Source of the DNA: UBA11574 sp963752565
GTDB lineage: Bacteria > Desulfobacterota > Desulfobacteria > Desulfobacterales > UBA11574
Assembly (NCBI GenBank): GCA_963752565.1
Contig: CAVVZC010000011.1
Span: forward strand, 1-64,000
Direction of reading: 5' to 3'
DNA length: 64,000 nucleotides
Shown here piece after piece: positions 44,737-54,032 of this stretch (position 1 is the first letter of the stretch; each line of letters opens with the position of its first letter). The notes beneath the pieces were generated by a model, which made no database searches, was not told the origin of the DNA, and saw only the letters and a list, made by a program, of their open reading frames with translations. A program made the position numbers and the translations under genes.

Positions 44737-45067
44737 TGAAAGGTTGTTTACAAGAGACATTTGAAGTGGACATGTTTATCAATAAATGAACCTGAAATGG
44801 GACATGCTTATCAGAAAATGAGCATGTTGAAATTAAGATGCATGTTCTGGGGTGGCTAAAAAGATTAAAAAGATATGTGTGCGAGATTATGTATATATGT
44901 CAACCTGTTACGTGGAGCCACGGACTGGGAGTGTACCCCGTATGCCCCCCAACCCTAATCGTTCAATAAAAAAAAGAACAATGTGAAAAGGTGGGACAAG
45001 AGTGGGACAAAATAGGCATAAAACAAAAAAGAGGTTGCGGTGTTAGCCGTAACCTCTTGAAATATCT
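44737..45067. other. Decayed mobile-element junction
   Basis: Two imperfect direct repeats (GTGGACATGTTTATCA..AATGAAC and GGGACATGCTTATCA..AAATGAGC, about 44,769-44,824) look like the repeated ends of an IS21-type element. From about 44,991 one frame reads VGQEWDKIGIKQKRGCGVSR and stops near the tRNA, resembling the tail of an integrase. No intact gene remains. Confidence 0.45.
45029..45058 (+). terminator. Hairpin at integrase tail beside tRNA-Gln
   Basis: AAGAGGTTGCGG and CCGTAACCTCTT form 11-12 base pairs around TGTTAG. It ends 9 bases before the tRNA-Gln 3' end, mirroring the arrangement at tRNA-Val (15,417-15,456) and at 17,598-17,635. Confidence 0.65.
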
Positions 45068-45141
45068 TGGCTGAGGGACCAGGATTCGAACCTGGATTAA
45101 CGGGGCCAGAACCCGTCGTCCTGCCGTTAGACGATCCCTCA
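45068..45141 (-). tRNA. tRNA-Gln(CTG)
   Basis: The minus strand gives a full cloverleaf of 74 nt with encoded CCA. It has acceptor TGAGGGA/TCCCTCA, discriminator G, anticodon stem ACGGG/CCCGT with loop TTCTGGC (anticodon CTG), and T arm CCAGG-TTCGAAT-CCTGG. A copy of its last 14 bases is at 17,635-17,648, marking it as an integration site. Confidence 0.95.
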
Positions 45142-45657
45142 TTGATAAAACATTTTAATTACAAAAAAGCAAGATACGAGTCAAGATAAAACTGACAACT
45201 CAAGTTTCGCACCCTTAATTTTCTGCAACTTTAATAACGTGTATCAGGCCGAAATAAATTTGTTCTTGTCCTCTACATTAACGGTTTTTTAGCCAGATTC
45301 GGGGGTGACGCTTGAGTGATCATTCACGCTTTCATATAAAAACCATCTGAAAAACACTTGACAATCATTTTTGTTTAAATTACTAGAAGCGCAACTGTAA
45401 GCGTAGTCATTTGGGATACACAACATATTAAACAATTCCAGTTTGTTATGATTATATATTACTTGTTGTCGTTTCAAAACTTAAAATATATAAGTCAAAT
45501 CCTCATAAAACGGACTCACCGTAAAACGACAATTTTGTGTCGAATCAACCGTCCCCATTACGGTAATTTTACGCTTACCGGATTAGGAATACACCTGCTA
45601 CAGGATATGCAATAGCCGCATTGTGTCTGAAAATGAGCAACACAAAAGGATGATTAT
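45142..45657. promoter_or_regulatory. Leader of acyl-CoA/fatty-acid genes with three-way-junction fold
   Basis: No gene is seen. At 45,520-45,573 a closing stem CGTAAAA/TTTTACG encloses two hairpins, CGACA-ATTTTG-TGTCG and ACCGT-CCCCATT-ACGGT, with 0, 5 and 2 unpaired bases at the junction. It ends 84 bases before the acyl-CoA dehydrogenase ATG. It may be a structured leader RNA or paired operators. The rest is AT-rich and unassigned. Confidence 0.4.
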
Positions 45658-47325
45658 ATGACAGAATCTACAAGCGAAAAAAAACCTGCACTCAAAGGGC
45701 TGGATACTGAATCGAGACAGATGATCATCGATACCATCAGAAAGATGAGAAACCGTCTTTTGACCCGTGAAAAAATCCTTGAATTTGATAAAAACGACAT
45801 TTTTCCCGAAGAGACCATCCGCGAAATACTGGGTCCCGATATCGGGCTGCAGCTTCTTTTTATCCCTGAAGCCTATGGCGGGATGGGCGGTGGGGCCCGT
45901 GACTGCTGCGAAGTCATTCTTGAAATGTGTAAAATATGCCTTGGAATCGGAACAGGTTTTTTTGCAGTCCAACTGGGCTCCGAACCTATCATTGTAGGAG
46001 GTACCGAAGAGCAAAAATCAAAGTGGCTTGGCCGAATCGCGGAAGGGAATTCCCTGGTGGCCTATGCAGTCACAGAAGATAGTGCCGGCAGCAACCTTGC
46101 GGCCTTGAAAACCCACGCCGAACCGGTACAAAACGATAACGGTGAAGTCACGGGATATGTCATTAACGGCACAAAGCAATTTATCTCCACTGGAGGATAT
46201 GCAGATTTTATTACCCTTTTAGCCAAAACCCCGGAAGGACCAGCATTTTTTGTAGTTGAAAAGGGAACGCCAGGGTTTGTTCAGGGCAAGGGAGAAGAGA
46301 AACACGGCATCCGGGCTTCGAACACCTCTCCACTAACTTTCATGGATGTTTTTGTTCCGGCTGACAATCTTATCGGGGGTGTGCCCGGTATGGGGATGAA
46401 GCATGCAGGTAAGGTTTTTGGATATACCCGGCTGATGGTGGCCGCCATGGGGTTAGGCGCCGGCCAAGCGGCAATTGAAATTGTAATCCGGTATGCCAAA
46501 GAACGCATACAATTCGGGTCCCCACTGTCAGAAAAACAGGCCTACACCCATAAACTGGTTGTACCTCATGCCGTAAAATTTGAAGCCGCAAGGGCATATA
46601 TGGACGAAATTGCCCTTAGAATTGATGCGGGTGAATCTGATCTTCACGTGGAAGGCTCCATTGCCAAGCTGTTTGCTACTGAATCTGCTGACAAGGCTGC
46701 CAACGACGCCATCCAGGCCCTTGGTGGTTATGGATATATCACCGAGTTTGAGGTAGAGAAGATCAAACGCGATGTCAAGATCACCTGTATCTATGAAGGT
46801 ACGAGCGAAATTCAGCAAAGCATCATCAGCACGTTTCGATGGAAAGAAACGCGCAAGTCAAAGGGTAATTTTTACCAAGCCATTTCGAGAGAAATGGAAA
46901 CCTTGGATAGCACCATAAACGATGCCGGATGTCAACTTTACGGTCTTGCAGCCGGAGTTTTAAATGACACCATTATGTTGGTTCATGACAACCGTTTGAC
47001 CCGTAAACAACATGCCATGTTCTTGCTGGCAGATATGATGACAAATGTCGAAGTTGGAGCAAGCTTGGCACGCAAAGCCGTCGCCCTTTCAAAAGACGGT
47101 AGCCCGGAAGCCGAAAAGTTCAAAGCCGTATCGAGAATTTTTGCCGACGATGTCGCGCAACTTGTTTCCCAAAACGCGCTTAAAATACTATTGGGCTGCG
47201 GTGTTTTTGATCAAAAGGCGGCCCATGATTTTATGGAAACCCATTCCTATAATCAACTGGTTTGCAGCAGTCTAAATGTCATTAATGACATGGATCTGGT
47301 TGCAGACATACTGTTTGCGAGGTAA
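45658..47325 (+). CDS. Acyl-CoA dehydrogenase family protein with C-terminal extension
   Basis: The 555-residue flavoprotein shows the family order: AYAVTEDSAGSNLAALKTHA, INGTKQFISTGG, PLTFMDVFVPADNLIGGVPG, FGSPLSEKQAYTHKLV and the catalytic-Glu segment CIYEGTSEIQQS. The core occupies residues 30-410; the remaining 145 or so form a helical extension seen in long-type members. It would oxidise an acyl-CoA (or acyl-ACP) to the enoyl form with an electron-transfer flavoprotein. Immediately upstream of fabG (2-bp gap), it may act in lipid synthesis or fatty-acid editing here rather than in beta-oxidation. Confidence 0.88.
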   Translation: MTESTSEKKPALKGLDTESRQMIIDTIRKMRNRLLTREKILEFDKNDIFPEETIREILGPDIGLQLLFIPEAYGGMGGGARDCCEVILEMCKICLGIGTGFFAVQLGSEPIIVGGTEEQKSKWLGRIAEGNSLVAYAVTEDSAGSNLAALKTHAEPVQNDNGEVTGYVINGTKQFISTGGYADFITLLAKTPEGPAFFVVEKGTPGFVQGKGEEKHGIRASNTSPLTFMDVFVPADNLIGGVPGMGMKHAGKVFGYTRLMVAAMGLGAGQAAIEIVIRYAKERIQFGSPLSEKQAYTHKLVVPHAVKFEAARAYMDEIALRIDAGESDLHVEGSIAKLFATESADKAANDAIQALGGYGYITEFEVEKIKRDVKITCIYEGTSEIQQSIISTFRWKETRKSKGNFYQAISREMETLDSTINDAGCQLYGLAAGVLNDTIMLVHDNRLTRKQHAMFLLADMMTNVEVGASLARKAVALSKDGSPEAEKFKAVSRIFADDVAQLVSQNALKILLGCGVFDQKAAHDFMETHSYNQLVCSSLNVINDMDLVADILFAR

Positions 47326-47327
47326 TC

Positions 47328-48092
47328 ATGACAGAACAAAAAGAACGTATTGTTGTCGTTACTGGGGGTTCGAGAGGTATTGGCAGGGCTATTTGTATCG
47401 CATTGGCAGCACCGAACACCAGCATCTATTTTAACTATTTTTCTCCAAGTGATCCTGATGCTGAAGCTGCCGCTGCTGCCGAAACCGAAAAACTTGTCGC
47501 CGAAGCACAAGGTTTTGCAGCAAGCAAAAGTGTTAACATTGCAAACGAAAATGAGGTTATAAACTTTTTTAAAGAAATCATTGACAAAACCGAACGAATA
47601 GATGTTCTGGTGAACAATGCCGGTATCACCAAAGACGGTCTGTTGGTCCGTATGAAAGAACAGGACTGGGATGCGGTCTTAAATATAAACCTAAAAGGTG
47701 CATTCACCTGCACAAAAATTGTTGCCAAAGTCATGATGAAACAGCGTTATGGCCGTATTATTAATATGGCGTCAGTCGTGGGAGTAACCGGCAATGCGGG
47801 ACAGGCGAATTATTCGGCGTCAAAGGCGGGCTTAATCGGCCTCACAAAAACAGCCGCAAAAGAGCTTGCTTCCCGAGGTATTACGGTCAATGCAATTGCC
47901 CCGGGTTTTATAGAAACAGACATGACGGCGTCACTTTCGGAAAAAGCAAGGAATGCAATGCTGAGCCAGGTCCCACTGGGGCGTGCGGGGTATCCGGAAG
48001 ATATTGCTTCAGCGGTTGCTTTTCTGGCTTCTGAAAGTGCATCTTACATCACAGGCCAGGTAATTCATGTTAGCGGTGGAATGTATATATGA
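47328..48092 (+). CDS. fabG: 3-oxoacyl-ACP reductase FabG
   Basis: The 254-residue short-chain dehydrogenase has the NADPH motif TGGSRGIGRAI, NNAGITKDG, the catalytic YSASKAG and the ending ASYITGQVIHVSGGMYI, matching FabG. It reduces beta-ketoacyl-ACP in type II fatty-acid synthesis. The cofactor-binding region has an uncommon insert (FSPSDPDAEAAAAAETEKLV). Gaps of 2 and 24 bp tie it to the dehydrogenase upstream and the ACP gene downstream. Confidence 0.93.
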   Translation: MTEQKERIVVVTGGSRGIGRAICIALAAPNTSIYFNYFSPSDPDAEAAAAAETEKLVAEAQGFAASKSVNIANENEVINFFKEIIDKTERIDVLVNNAGITKDGLLVRMKEQDWDAVLNINLKGAFTCTKIVAKVMMKQRYGRIINMASVVGVTGNAGQANYSASKAGLIGLTKTAAKELASRGITVNAIAPGFIETDMTASLSEKARNAMLSQVPLGRAGYPEDIASAVAFLASESASYITGQVIHVSGGMYI

Positions 48093-48116
48093 TATCTATT
48101 AAAGGAGGTACACTGA

Positions 48117-48344
48117 ATGTCTATTGAGGATAAAGTAAAAAAGATAATCGCAGAAAAGCTAAGTGTTGATCTTGAAGAGATTGTACCGGAAGCGTCTTTT
48201 GTAGATGACCTAGGTGCAGATTCACTCGACCTTGTAGAGTTGATCATGTCCATGGAAGAGGAGTTCGACATCGATATTCCCGACGAAGAAGCGGAAAAAC
48301 TGATAACGGTTAAAGACGCCTTCGATTACATTGCCAAGCACTAA
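48117..48344 (+). CDS. acpP: Acyl carrier protein
   Basis: The 75-residue acidic four-helix protein has the phosphopantetheine site in DDLGADSLDLVELIMSMEEE (Ser in DSL). Length is standard. AAAGGAGG lies 7 bases ahead of the ATG. As part of fabG-acp-fabF it is the likely housekeeping ACP, or at least the one dedicated to this cluster. Confidence 0.96.
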   Translation: MSIEDKVKKIIAEKLSVDLEEIVPEASFVDDLGADSLDLVELIMSMEEEFDIDIPDEEAEKLITVKDAFDYIAKH

Positions 48345-48409
48345 TATTGTCATTTAAGACGAGACCTTTATAAAACCGGTATCAACCTGCCGGTTGTTTA
48401 GGAGGCCTA

Positions 48410-49651
48410 TTGAGTAGACGGGTGGTTATCACGGGTCTTGGACTAATAACGCCATTGGGTATCGGTGTGGATGAGACATGGACGGCCCTGTGTAAAGGTC
48501 AATCAGGGATATCAGAGATCACTCGGTTCGATGCTTCTGGCTTTGACACAAAAATTGCCGGTGAGGTAAAGAATTTTCATCCAAAGGATTTTCTTCCCAA
48601 GAAAGAGGCCAAGCGTACCCAGCTATTCATCGCCTATGCTGTTGCAGCATCCCGAATGGCCCTGGAAGATTCCGGGCTAACCATTGACAAAACCAACGAA
48701 AACAGAGTCGGTGTTGTTACAGGATGCGGTCTTGGAGGGCTACATTTGCTGGAACAAACCACTGTCGTCCTGCAAAAGAAAGGTCCCCAACGGGTAACAC
48801 CGTTTTTTATTCCAATGATGATCGGCAATATGGCGCCCGGGATGATTTCAATTTATCTGGGTGCCAAGGGACCCAATTCTTCCATTGCCACAGCATGCGC
48901 TTCGGGAACCCACGCTGTCGGCGATGCGTTCAAAATCATCAAAAGAGGTGCGGCGGATGCCATGATCACCGGTGGGATGGAGTCTGTTATCACACCCACG
49001 TGCATTGCGGGTTTTAATGCGATGAAAGCCCTATCCGTCCGGAATGATGCCCCTGAAAAGGCATCCCGTCCCTTTGACCGTGACCGTGATGGTTTCGTGA
49101 TCGGTGAAGGATGCGGGATTCTGGTTTTGGAAACACTCGATTTCGCGTTGGAAAGAGGCGCCCGAATTTATGCTGAAATATGCGGGTATGGCATGAGCGG
49201 AGACGGATTTCACATAGCTGCGCCGGCGCCCGAAGGAGAAGGCGCCGCCCGATGCATGGCCGCCGCCCTCGTGGACGCACAAATGACGGGCGACGAGATC
49301 GATTACATCAATGCCCATGGCACGTCAACTCAACTTAACGATGTTTACGAAACCAAAGCCATCAAATCCATATTTAAGAATAAAGCATTGTCCATAGCCA
49401 TAAGCTCCACTAAATCCATGACAGGTCACCTATTGGGCGGTGCCGGGGGAATCGAAACGGTGTTCACAGCACTAACAATTTCTGAAGGAATCATTCCACC
49501 GACAATCAATCTTGATCATCCGGATGAAGAATGCGATCTTGATTATGTACCGAATAAAGCGCGAAAGATGGATGTGAAAACCGCCATGACCAATTCCTTT
49601 GGGTTCGGCGGTACAAACGCAACACTGATTCTTAAAAAGTATCTGAATTGA
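48410..49651 (+). CDS. fabF: Beta-ketoacyl-ACP synthase II FabF
   Basis: The 413-residue condensing enzyme has catalytic Cys in ATACASGTHAVGDAF, His in NAHGTSTQLND and His in KSMTGHLLGGAGG, with FGFGGTNATLIL at the end. The start is TTG at 48,410 with GGAGG at 48,401-48,405; MSRRVVITGLG is the normal FabF N-terminus, so the rare codon is right. It elongates acyl-ACP with malonyl-ACP. Confidence 0.95.
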   Translation: MSRRVVITGLGLITPLGIGVDETWTALCKGQSGISEITRFDASGFDTKIAGEVKNFHPKDFLPKKEAKRTQLFIAYAVAASRMALEDSGLTIDKTNENRVGVVTGCGLGGLHLLEQTTVVLQKKGPQRVTPFFIPMMIGNMAPGMISIYLGAKGPNSSIATACASGTHAVGDAFKIIKRGAADAMITGGMESVITPTCIAGFNAMKALSVRNDAPEKASRPFDRDRDGFVIGEGCGILVLETLDFALERGARIYAEICGYGMSGDGFHIAAPAPEGEGAARCMAAALVDAQMTGDEIDYINAHGTSTQLNDVYETKAIKSIFKNKALSIAISSTKSMTGHLLGGAGGIETVFTALTISEGIIPPTINLDHPDEECDLDYVPNKARKMDVKTAMTNSFGFGGTNATLILKKYLN

Positions 49652-49815
49652 TATCGGCCAAAGAGTGAATGTCATTAATTGGCTGTGTGTTGCCGTTATG
49701 ACTTGATATATCATTATAAAATATTGTATAGAACCTGTCAGATTTGGAATGAGTAAAATCATAAATTCTTTATGAAAAGGGTTTTGAAAGAATTATAACT
49801 AAAAAGTGGCCGGTT

Positions 49816-50829
49816 ATGGATTTTGCAGCAAGGATTACGGGAACTGGATCAGCCTTCCCCAAAAAGCGAGTCACTAACAACAGTATCGTTCAAAAACTTT
49901 TAAAATTAGGAATTACAACCAGCGACGAATGGATACGCGAGAGAACCGGAATTTGTGAGCGCCGGATTTCAGATGTTGAAAATCCTGAGGAACATAACTC
50001 TTCCCTCGGTTCTTCAGCAGCACAGAAAGCCCTGGAGATGGCGGGAAAATCACCACAAAGCATCGATCAGATTATTTATGCCACCTGCTCGCCCGACACG
50101 CCACTTCCATCCACCGCCTGCTGGCTTCAGCATAAAATAGGCGCCGATCGAGCTTGGGCCATGGATATTAATGCAGCCTGTTCGGGATTTATTTATGGAC
50201 TGGTGACGGCTGAAAAGTTCATTCAGTCCGGACAGATCAAAACAGCATTGGTTGTGGGTGGCGAAGTTCTCAACCCTATTCTCAACTGGGAGGACCGTAA
50301 TTCCTGTATTTTATTTGGAGACGGTGCCGGTGCCGCCGTAGTCGAACAGGTTCCTTCAAATTCTAACCGTCGAATTCTTGACAGCCAACTATATTCAAAT
50401 GGGAATCTATGGGATCTTCTTTATGTTCCTGCCGGCGGCTCGAATATGGAGGTCACCCCTGAAAGATACGCTAAGAGACTTCATAAATTAACGATGAAAG
50501 GTAAAGAAATTTTCAAAGTTGCTGTAACAACAATGGCCGATTTTGCACTTAGAACCTTGAAAAAGAATCAGATGACCACTGATGATCTCGATTGGTTTGT
50601 TCCGCACCAGGCCAATCTTCGAATTATAGAAGCAATGGCCAACCGTCTCAAATTTCCCATGGAAAAAGTTCTTATTAACGTTGATCGTTACGGCAATACA
50701 TCAGCTGCAACGATTCCCACAATGTTGGACGAAGCCAACAGAGACGGGCGAATCAAAAGCGGTCAAACGATCCTTTTGGACGCCTTTGGCGCAGGATTGA
50801 CGAACGGCGCTGTCCTTGTTCGCTGGTAA
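49816..50829 (+). CDS. fabH: Beta-ketoacyl-ACP synthase III FabH-type
   Basis: The 337-residue thiolase-fold enzyme has the Cys-His-Asn triad of KAS III: NAACSGFIYGL, WFVPHQANLRIIEA and YGNTSAATIPTML. It would prime fatty-acid synthesis with acetyl-CoA or a branched starter. It lies 165 bp after fabF; the gap has no clear terminator, so co-transcription is possible. It could also be a paralogue for a specialised lipid. Confidence 0.93.
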   Translation: MDFAARITGTGSAFPKKRVTNNSIVQKLLKLGITTSDEWIRERTGICERRISDVENPEEHNSSLGSSAAQKALEMAGKSPQSIDQIIYATCSPDTPLPSTACWLQHKIGADRAWAMDINAACSGFIYGLVTAEKFIQSGQIKTALVVGGEVLNPILNWEDRNSCILFGDGAGAAVVEQVPSNSNRRILDSQLYSNGNLWDLLYVPAGGSNMEVTPERYAKRLHKLTMKGKEIFKVAVTTMADFALRTLKKNQMTTDDLDWFVPHQANLRIIEAMANRLKFPMEKVLINVDRYGNTSAATIPTMLDEANRDGRIKSGQTILLDAFGAGLTNGAVLVRW

Positions 50830-50921
50830 AGAAAAGTATATTCATTTATAATTATTATTTTTTTATAGCCCTTTAACTATTTGAAACGCTCAGTTAATAA
50901 CTTAATAAAAACATTATACAT

Positions 50922-52739
50922 ATGACAGATCCTATTCACAGCTTCCATATTCCTGTTATGGGTACCGGACATTCCGTGGACACCCCTATCCGCGTTGCGC
51001 CTTTTGGCATTTCATCCGTTATATCGCTGGTTGATGACTTGCTTCTCGAAAAAATCCGCAAATATTACGCTGAAAAGTATGGTCTCCCTTATCACAAGAT
51101 AGCAAAAGATGATGAAGACGGCCGGGCAAAACGCATTTCAGCTTACCTTAATGTCGTCCATGAGATTGTTCAAAAAAAGATGGAAGAAATACAACAGCAG
51201 CCTTTTTTTGAAAACAACAACAAGCAAAAATATTTTGAGCTGTTGTCTGAAGACTCGATGCTAAAACAAAAATATAACAAATTGCTCAAAATGAACGCCG
51301 GCGACGAAAGAAATGACCTTGAAAAAGATCTAACACATCATATGAAACCCGGATCCATCGATGTCAATATCATGGTCAATGTGGATCGGATTCGTTTTAA
51401 TAAAAACGGCGATCCGCTTGGTGAAGAATTCACCGATGCCAAAGCAGGGCTTCGAGGCTATGCCAACAGCTGTCTTCAGTCTTCAATTGTATTTTCAGCA
51501 GGCATTAATCGAGGCTTGTATAGTTATATAACTAAATTCCGTGACTTTTACAGAGACAAAATGGGGCAGATTAAGAAACGGATTGTTCTAAAAGTGAGTG
51601 ATTTCAGGTCTGCTTTAATTCAGGGTAAATTTTTGGCCAAAAAAGGACTTGAGATCTATGAGTTTCGCATCGAATCCGGTTTGAACTGCGGTGGACATGC
51701 CTTTGCCTCCAATGGTATTTTGCTTCCAAAACTTCTTAAAGAATTTAAAGAAAAACGGAAAAGTCTGATTTCGGAATTTAAACCGCTCATACAAAAATAC
51801 TATAAAAAAATGGGGTGGGAATATCCTGAATCGGCGATGAACATTCATCCGCTTATCACGGTCCAAGGCGGCATCGGAAACCATGGCGAAGTATGCAGAC
51901 TCAGAAAAGATTTTGGTATGGATTTAACAGGATGGGCCAGTCCTTTTCTGCTGGTTCCCGAAGTTACATGCGTGGATGATTCCACACGTGAGCTTTTGCG
52001 ACAAGCCCGGGCGGAAAGCCTTTATCTGAGTGACGTTTCTCCCTTAAATATCCCTTTTAACAATGTTTACGGAACAGGATCAGGATTATGGACCCAAAAG
52101 AAGGCGATGGAAGGCCGGCCTGGCTCACCATGCCCAAAAAAAATCCTGGTATCCAACACCGAATTTACCGAAAAACCGATCTGTTTGGCATCACGACAAT
52201 ATCAAGCGGCAAAACTAAAAGAAATTGAAAATATGGAAATTTCAACGGATGAAAAGAAAAGACTTCAAGAAAAAGTTGTGGTAAAAAATTGTATCTGCGA
52301 CCACTTAGGGAACGGAGCGCTCATTGCCCTGGGAATCGCCGATGAACAAAATTCACCCCAGTCGATATGCCCCGGACCCAATATTGAATGGTTCAATAAA
52401 TTTTACACGCTTAAAGAGATGTTAGACCATATTTATGGAAGAGGGCCATCTTTGGTTTCATCAAAACGTCCCCATATGTTTGCCAAAGAAATTGAGATGT
52501 ACGTGGATGATTTTGAAAAGAAGGTGTTGAGTTCCTCTCACACAAAAAAAGAAATCATAACAATGCTTGAATATAAAAAAAATCTTGAAGAAGGGCTGGA
52601 CTTTTGTCTTGAAATCGCGAAGAAGCCCCCTTATCCCGGAGAAAATTTAAAATCTATCTCAATCTGTGTGAAAGAACAAAGAAGTCGTTTAAACCGCCTT
52701 ATTTCTCGATTCGAAGAAAGTATTCGTTTGGCTTCTTGA
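50922..52739 (+). CDS. Conserved uncharacterised protein, 605 aa
   Basis: I do not recognise a named family. The N-terminus (FHIPVMGTGHSVDTPIRVAP, FGISSVISLVDDLLLEKIRK) reads like the first strands of a TIM-barrel flavoprotein of the nitronate monooxygenase type. The middle contains IDVNIMVNVDRIRFNKNGDP and RIESGLNCGGHAFASNG, and PLITVQGGIGNHGEVCRLRK has the GGIGNHGE phosphate-loop look. Several conserved-looking Cys (CICDHLGNG, SICPGPN, EVTCVDD) suggest a metal or redox site. It sits between fabH and a PlsC-type acyltransferase, so a lipid-related role is an inference from context. Confidence 0.6.
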   Translation: MTDPIHSFHIPVMGTGHSVDTPIRVAPFGISSVISLVDDLLLEKIRKYYAEKYGLPYHKIAKDDEDGRAKRISAYLNVVHEIVQKKMEEIQQQPFFENNNKQKYFELLSEDSMLKQKYNKLLKMNAGDERNDLEKDLTHHMKPGSIDVNIMVNVDRIRFNKNGDPLGEEFTDAKAGLRGYANSCLQSSIVFSAGINRGLYSYITKFRDFYRDKMGQIKKRIVLKVSDFRSALIQGKFLAKKGLEIYEFRIESGLNCGGHAFASNGILLPKLLKEFKEKRKSLISEFKPLIQKYYKKMGWEYPESAMNIHPLITVQGGIGNHGEVCRLRKDFGMDLTGWASPFLLVPEVTCVDDSTRELLRQARAESLYLSDVSPLNIPFNNVYGTGSGLWTQKKAMEGRPGSPCPKKILVSNTEFTEKPICLASRQYQAAKLKEIENMEISTDEKKRLQEKVVVKNCICDHLGNGALIALGIADEQNSPQSICPGPNIEWFNKFYTLKEMLDHIYGRGPSLVSSKRPHMFAKEIEMYVDDFEKKVLSSSHTKKEIITMLEYKKNLEEGLDFCLEIAKKPPYPGENLKSISICVKEQRSRLNRLISRFEESIRLAS

Positions 52740-52779
52740 AATCCATTCCGTCTCGAACAATCTGAATTGAAAAGGACAA

Positions 52780-53601
52780 ATGACGACAGATCACCTCTGG
52801 CATCTTCTCAAAACCGAATTCTTTTATCAAAGCTCCCAAAAACGTCGTTTTTTCGTGGAGAAATTCCGCGGTTGGGCAACGCTGATCTATTATACACAGC
52901 TTTTCAATGTCATTCTGGCAGAAAGTCTGACCGCTCGAAAAATGCCGTATGAAGGCAAAACATGGGCAAAAGGATCGCTTGGTGTCCTTAAAACTGTAGA
53001 ATCAGCAGGTGGAAAGTTTCATATATCCGGGTTAAAAGCCCTTAGCGGCCATAAGGGGCCGGTTGTTTATGTCGCCAACCACATGAGCCTTCTCGATACG
53101 CTGGTTCTACCTTGTATACTGCTTGCCTTCAGCAAAGTCACGTTTGTGGTTAAGGAAGGACTCCTTAAGTATCCGGTTCTCGGTACCATTATAAGGGCCA
53201 TCCATCCCATTGCCGTCACACGGGAAAATCCCAGGCAAGACTTAAAGACCGTCTTAAACAAAGGTTTGACTCTTATCTCCAGTGGCTGTTCCATTATCAT
53301 ATTTCCTCAAGCCACCAGGAGCGCCATATTCGACGAAACGACGTTTAATTCATTGGGCGTTAAGTTGGCACAACGTGCCAATGTTCCGGTGGTACCGGTT
53401 GCATTAAAGACCGACTTCCAAGGGAATGGAAAAATCATCAAAGATATGGGTCCTGTCGATCCCAGCAAGAAACTCTATATTAAATTCGGGGAACCGATGT
53501 TTGTAGAAGGAAAGGGGCAGGTCATACATCAGAAAATCATTGCATTCATTTCAAAAAACCTTAACGCATGGGGTGCCCAGGTTCATCCAAATATACTATA
53601 A
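52780..53601 (+). CDS. 1-acyl-glycerol-3-phosphate acyltransferase (PlsC family)
   Basis: The 273-residue membrane-associated acyltransferase has the HX4D box in VYVANHMSLLDTL, the binding segment near VKEGLLKYPVLGTII and a variant motif III, FPQATRSAIFDE in place of FPEGTRS. It should acylate lysophosphatidate with acyl-ACP or acyl-CoA. ATG at 52,780 follows GAAAAGGAC. Placed just after the fatty-acid synthesis genes, it fits a lipid-assembly cluster. Confidence 0.88.
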   Translation: MTTDHLWHLLKTEFFYQSSQKRRFFVEKFRGWATLIYYTQLFNVILAESLTARKMPYEGKTWAKGSLGVLKTVESAGGKFHISGLKALSGHKGPVVYVANHMSLLDTLVLPCILLAFSKVTFVVKEGLLKYPVLGTIIRAIHPIAVTRENPRQDLKTVLNKGLTLISSGCSIIIFPQATRSAIFDETTFNSLGVKLAQRANVPVVPVALKTDFQGNGKIIKDMGPVDPSKKLYIKFGEPMFVEGKGQVIHQKIIAFISKNLNAWGAQVHPNIL

Positions 53602-53612
53602 ATATAATCGTG

Positions 53613-54032
53613 TCAGGCATCGGTGTCCGGCACCTCCAGCATAGGGACTTTAAAAAACTGTACGCCCTCTTCTTTTAATGTCTTTTCTTCTTCTTTGGTA
53701 CTGACACCTCTGATACTTCTTGCCTTTGAAACACCATAATGCATCTTCAAGGCTTCTTTGGCAAAATCAGCTCCGACATCATCAAAATTTTTTTCAACAA
53801 AATCGACGATCTTTTTACCAATGTTTTCAAGGTCTGCCTGCTGATCAGAAAATTCTTTTAAAGGATTAGATGATTTTATGGCAAAGGTCGAAGGAACCCT
53901 GGCAATTGAAGTACTGTTACAAACCGGACAAGCGATGAGCGCCTTTTTTTTCTGGGCTTCATATGCCCTTCTGTCTTCAAACCAGCCTTCAAAAGAATGA
54001 CCGTTGACACATTGCAAATCGTAAGCAATCAT
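53613..54032 (-). CDS. DUF1178 family protein
   Basis: The 139-residue protein begins MIAYDLQCVNGHSFEGWFED and has a second CXXC in IACPVCNSTSIARVPS, the zinc-ribbon-like N-terminus of DUF1178. A helical C-terminus with FAKEALKMHYGVSKARSIRG follows. Family function is unknown. It converges on the PlsC gene. Confidence 0.85.
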   Translation of the reverse strand: MIAYDLQCVNGHSFEGWFEDRRAYEAQKKKALIACPVCNSTSIARVPSTFAIKSSNPLKEFSDQQADLENIGKKIVDFVEKNFDDVGADFAKEALKMHYGVSKARSIRGVSTKEEEKTLKEEGVQFFKVPMLEVPDTDA

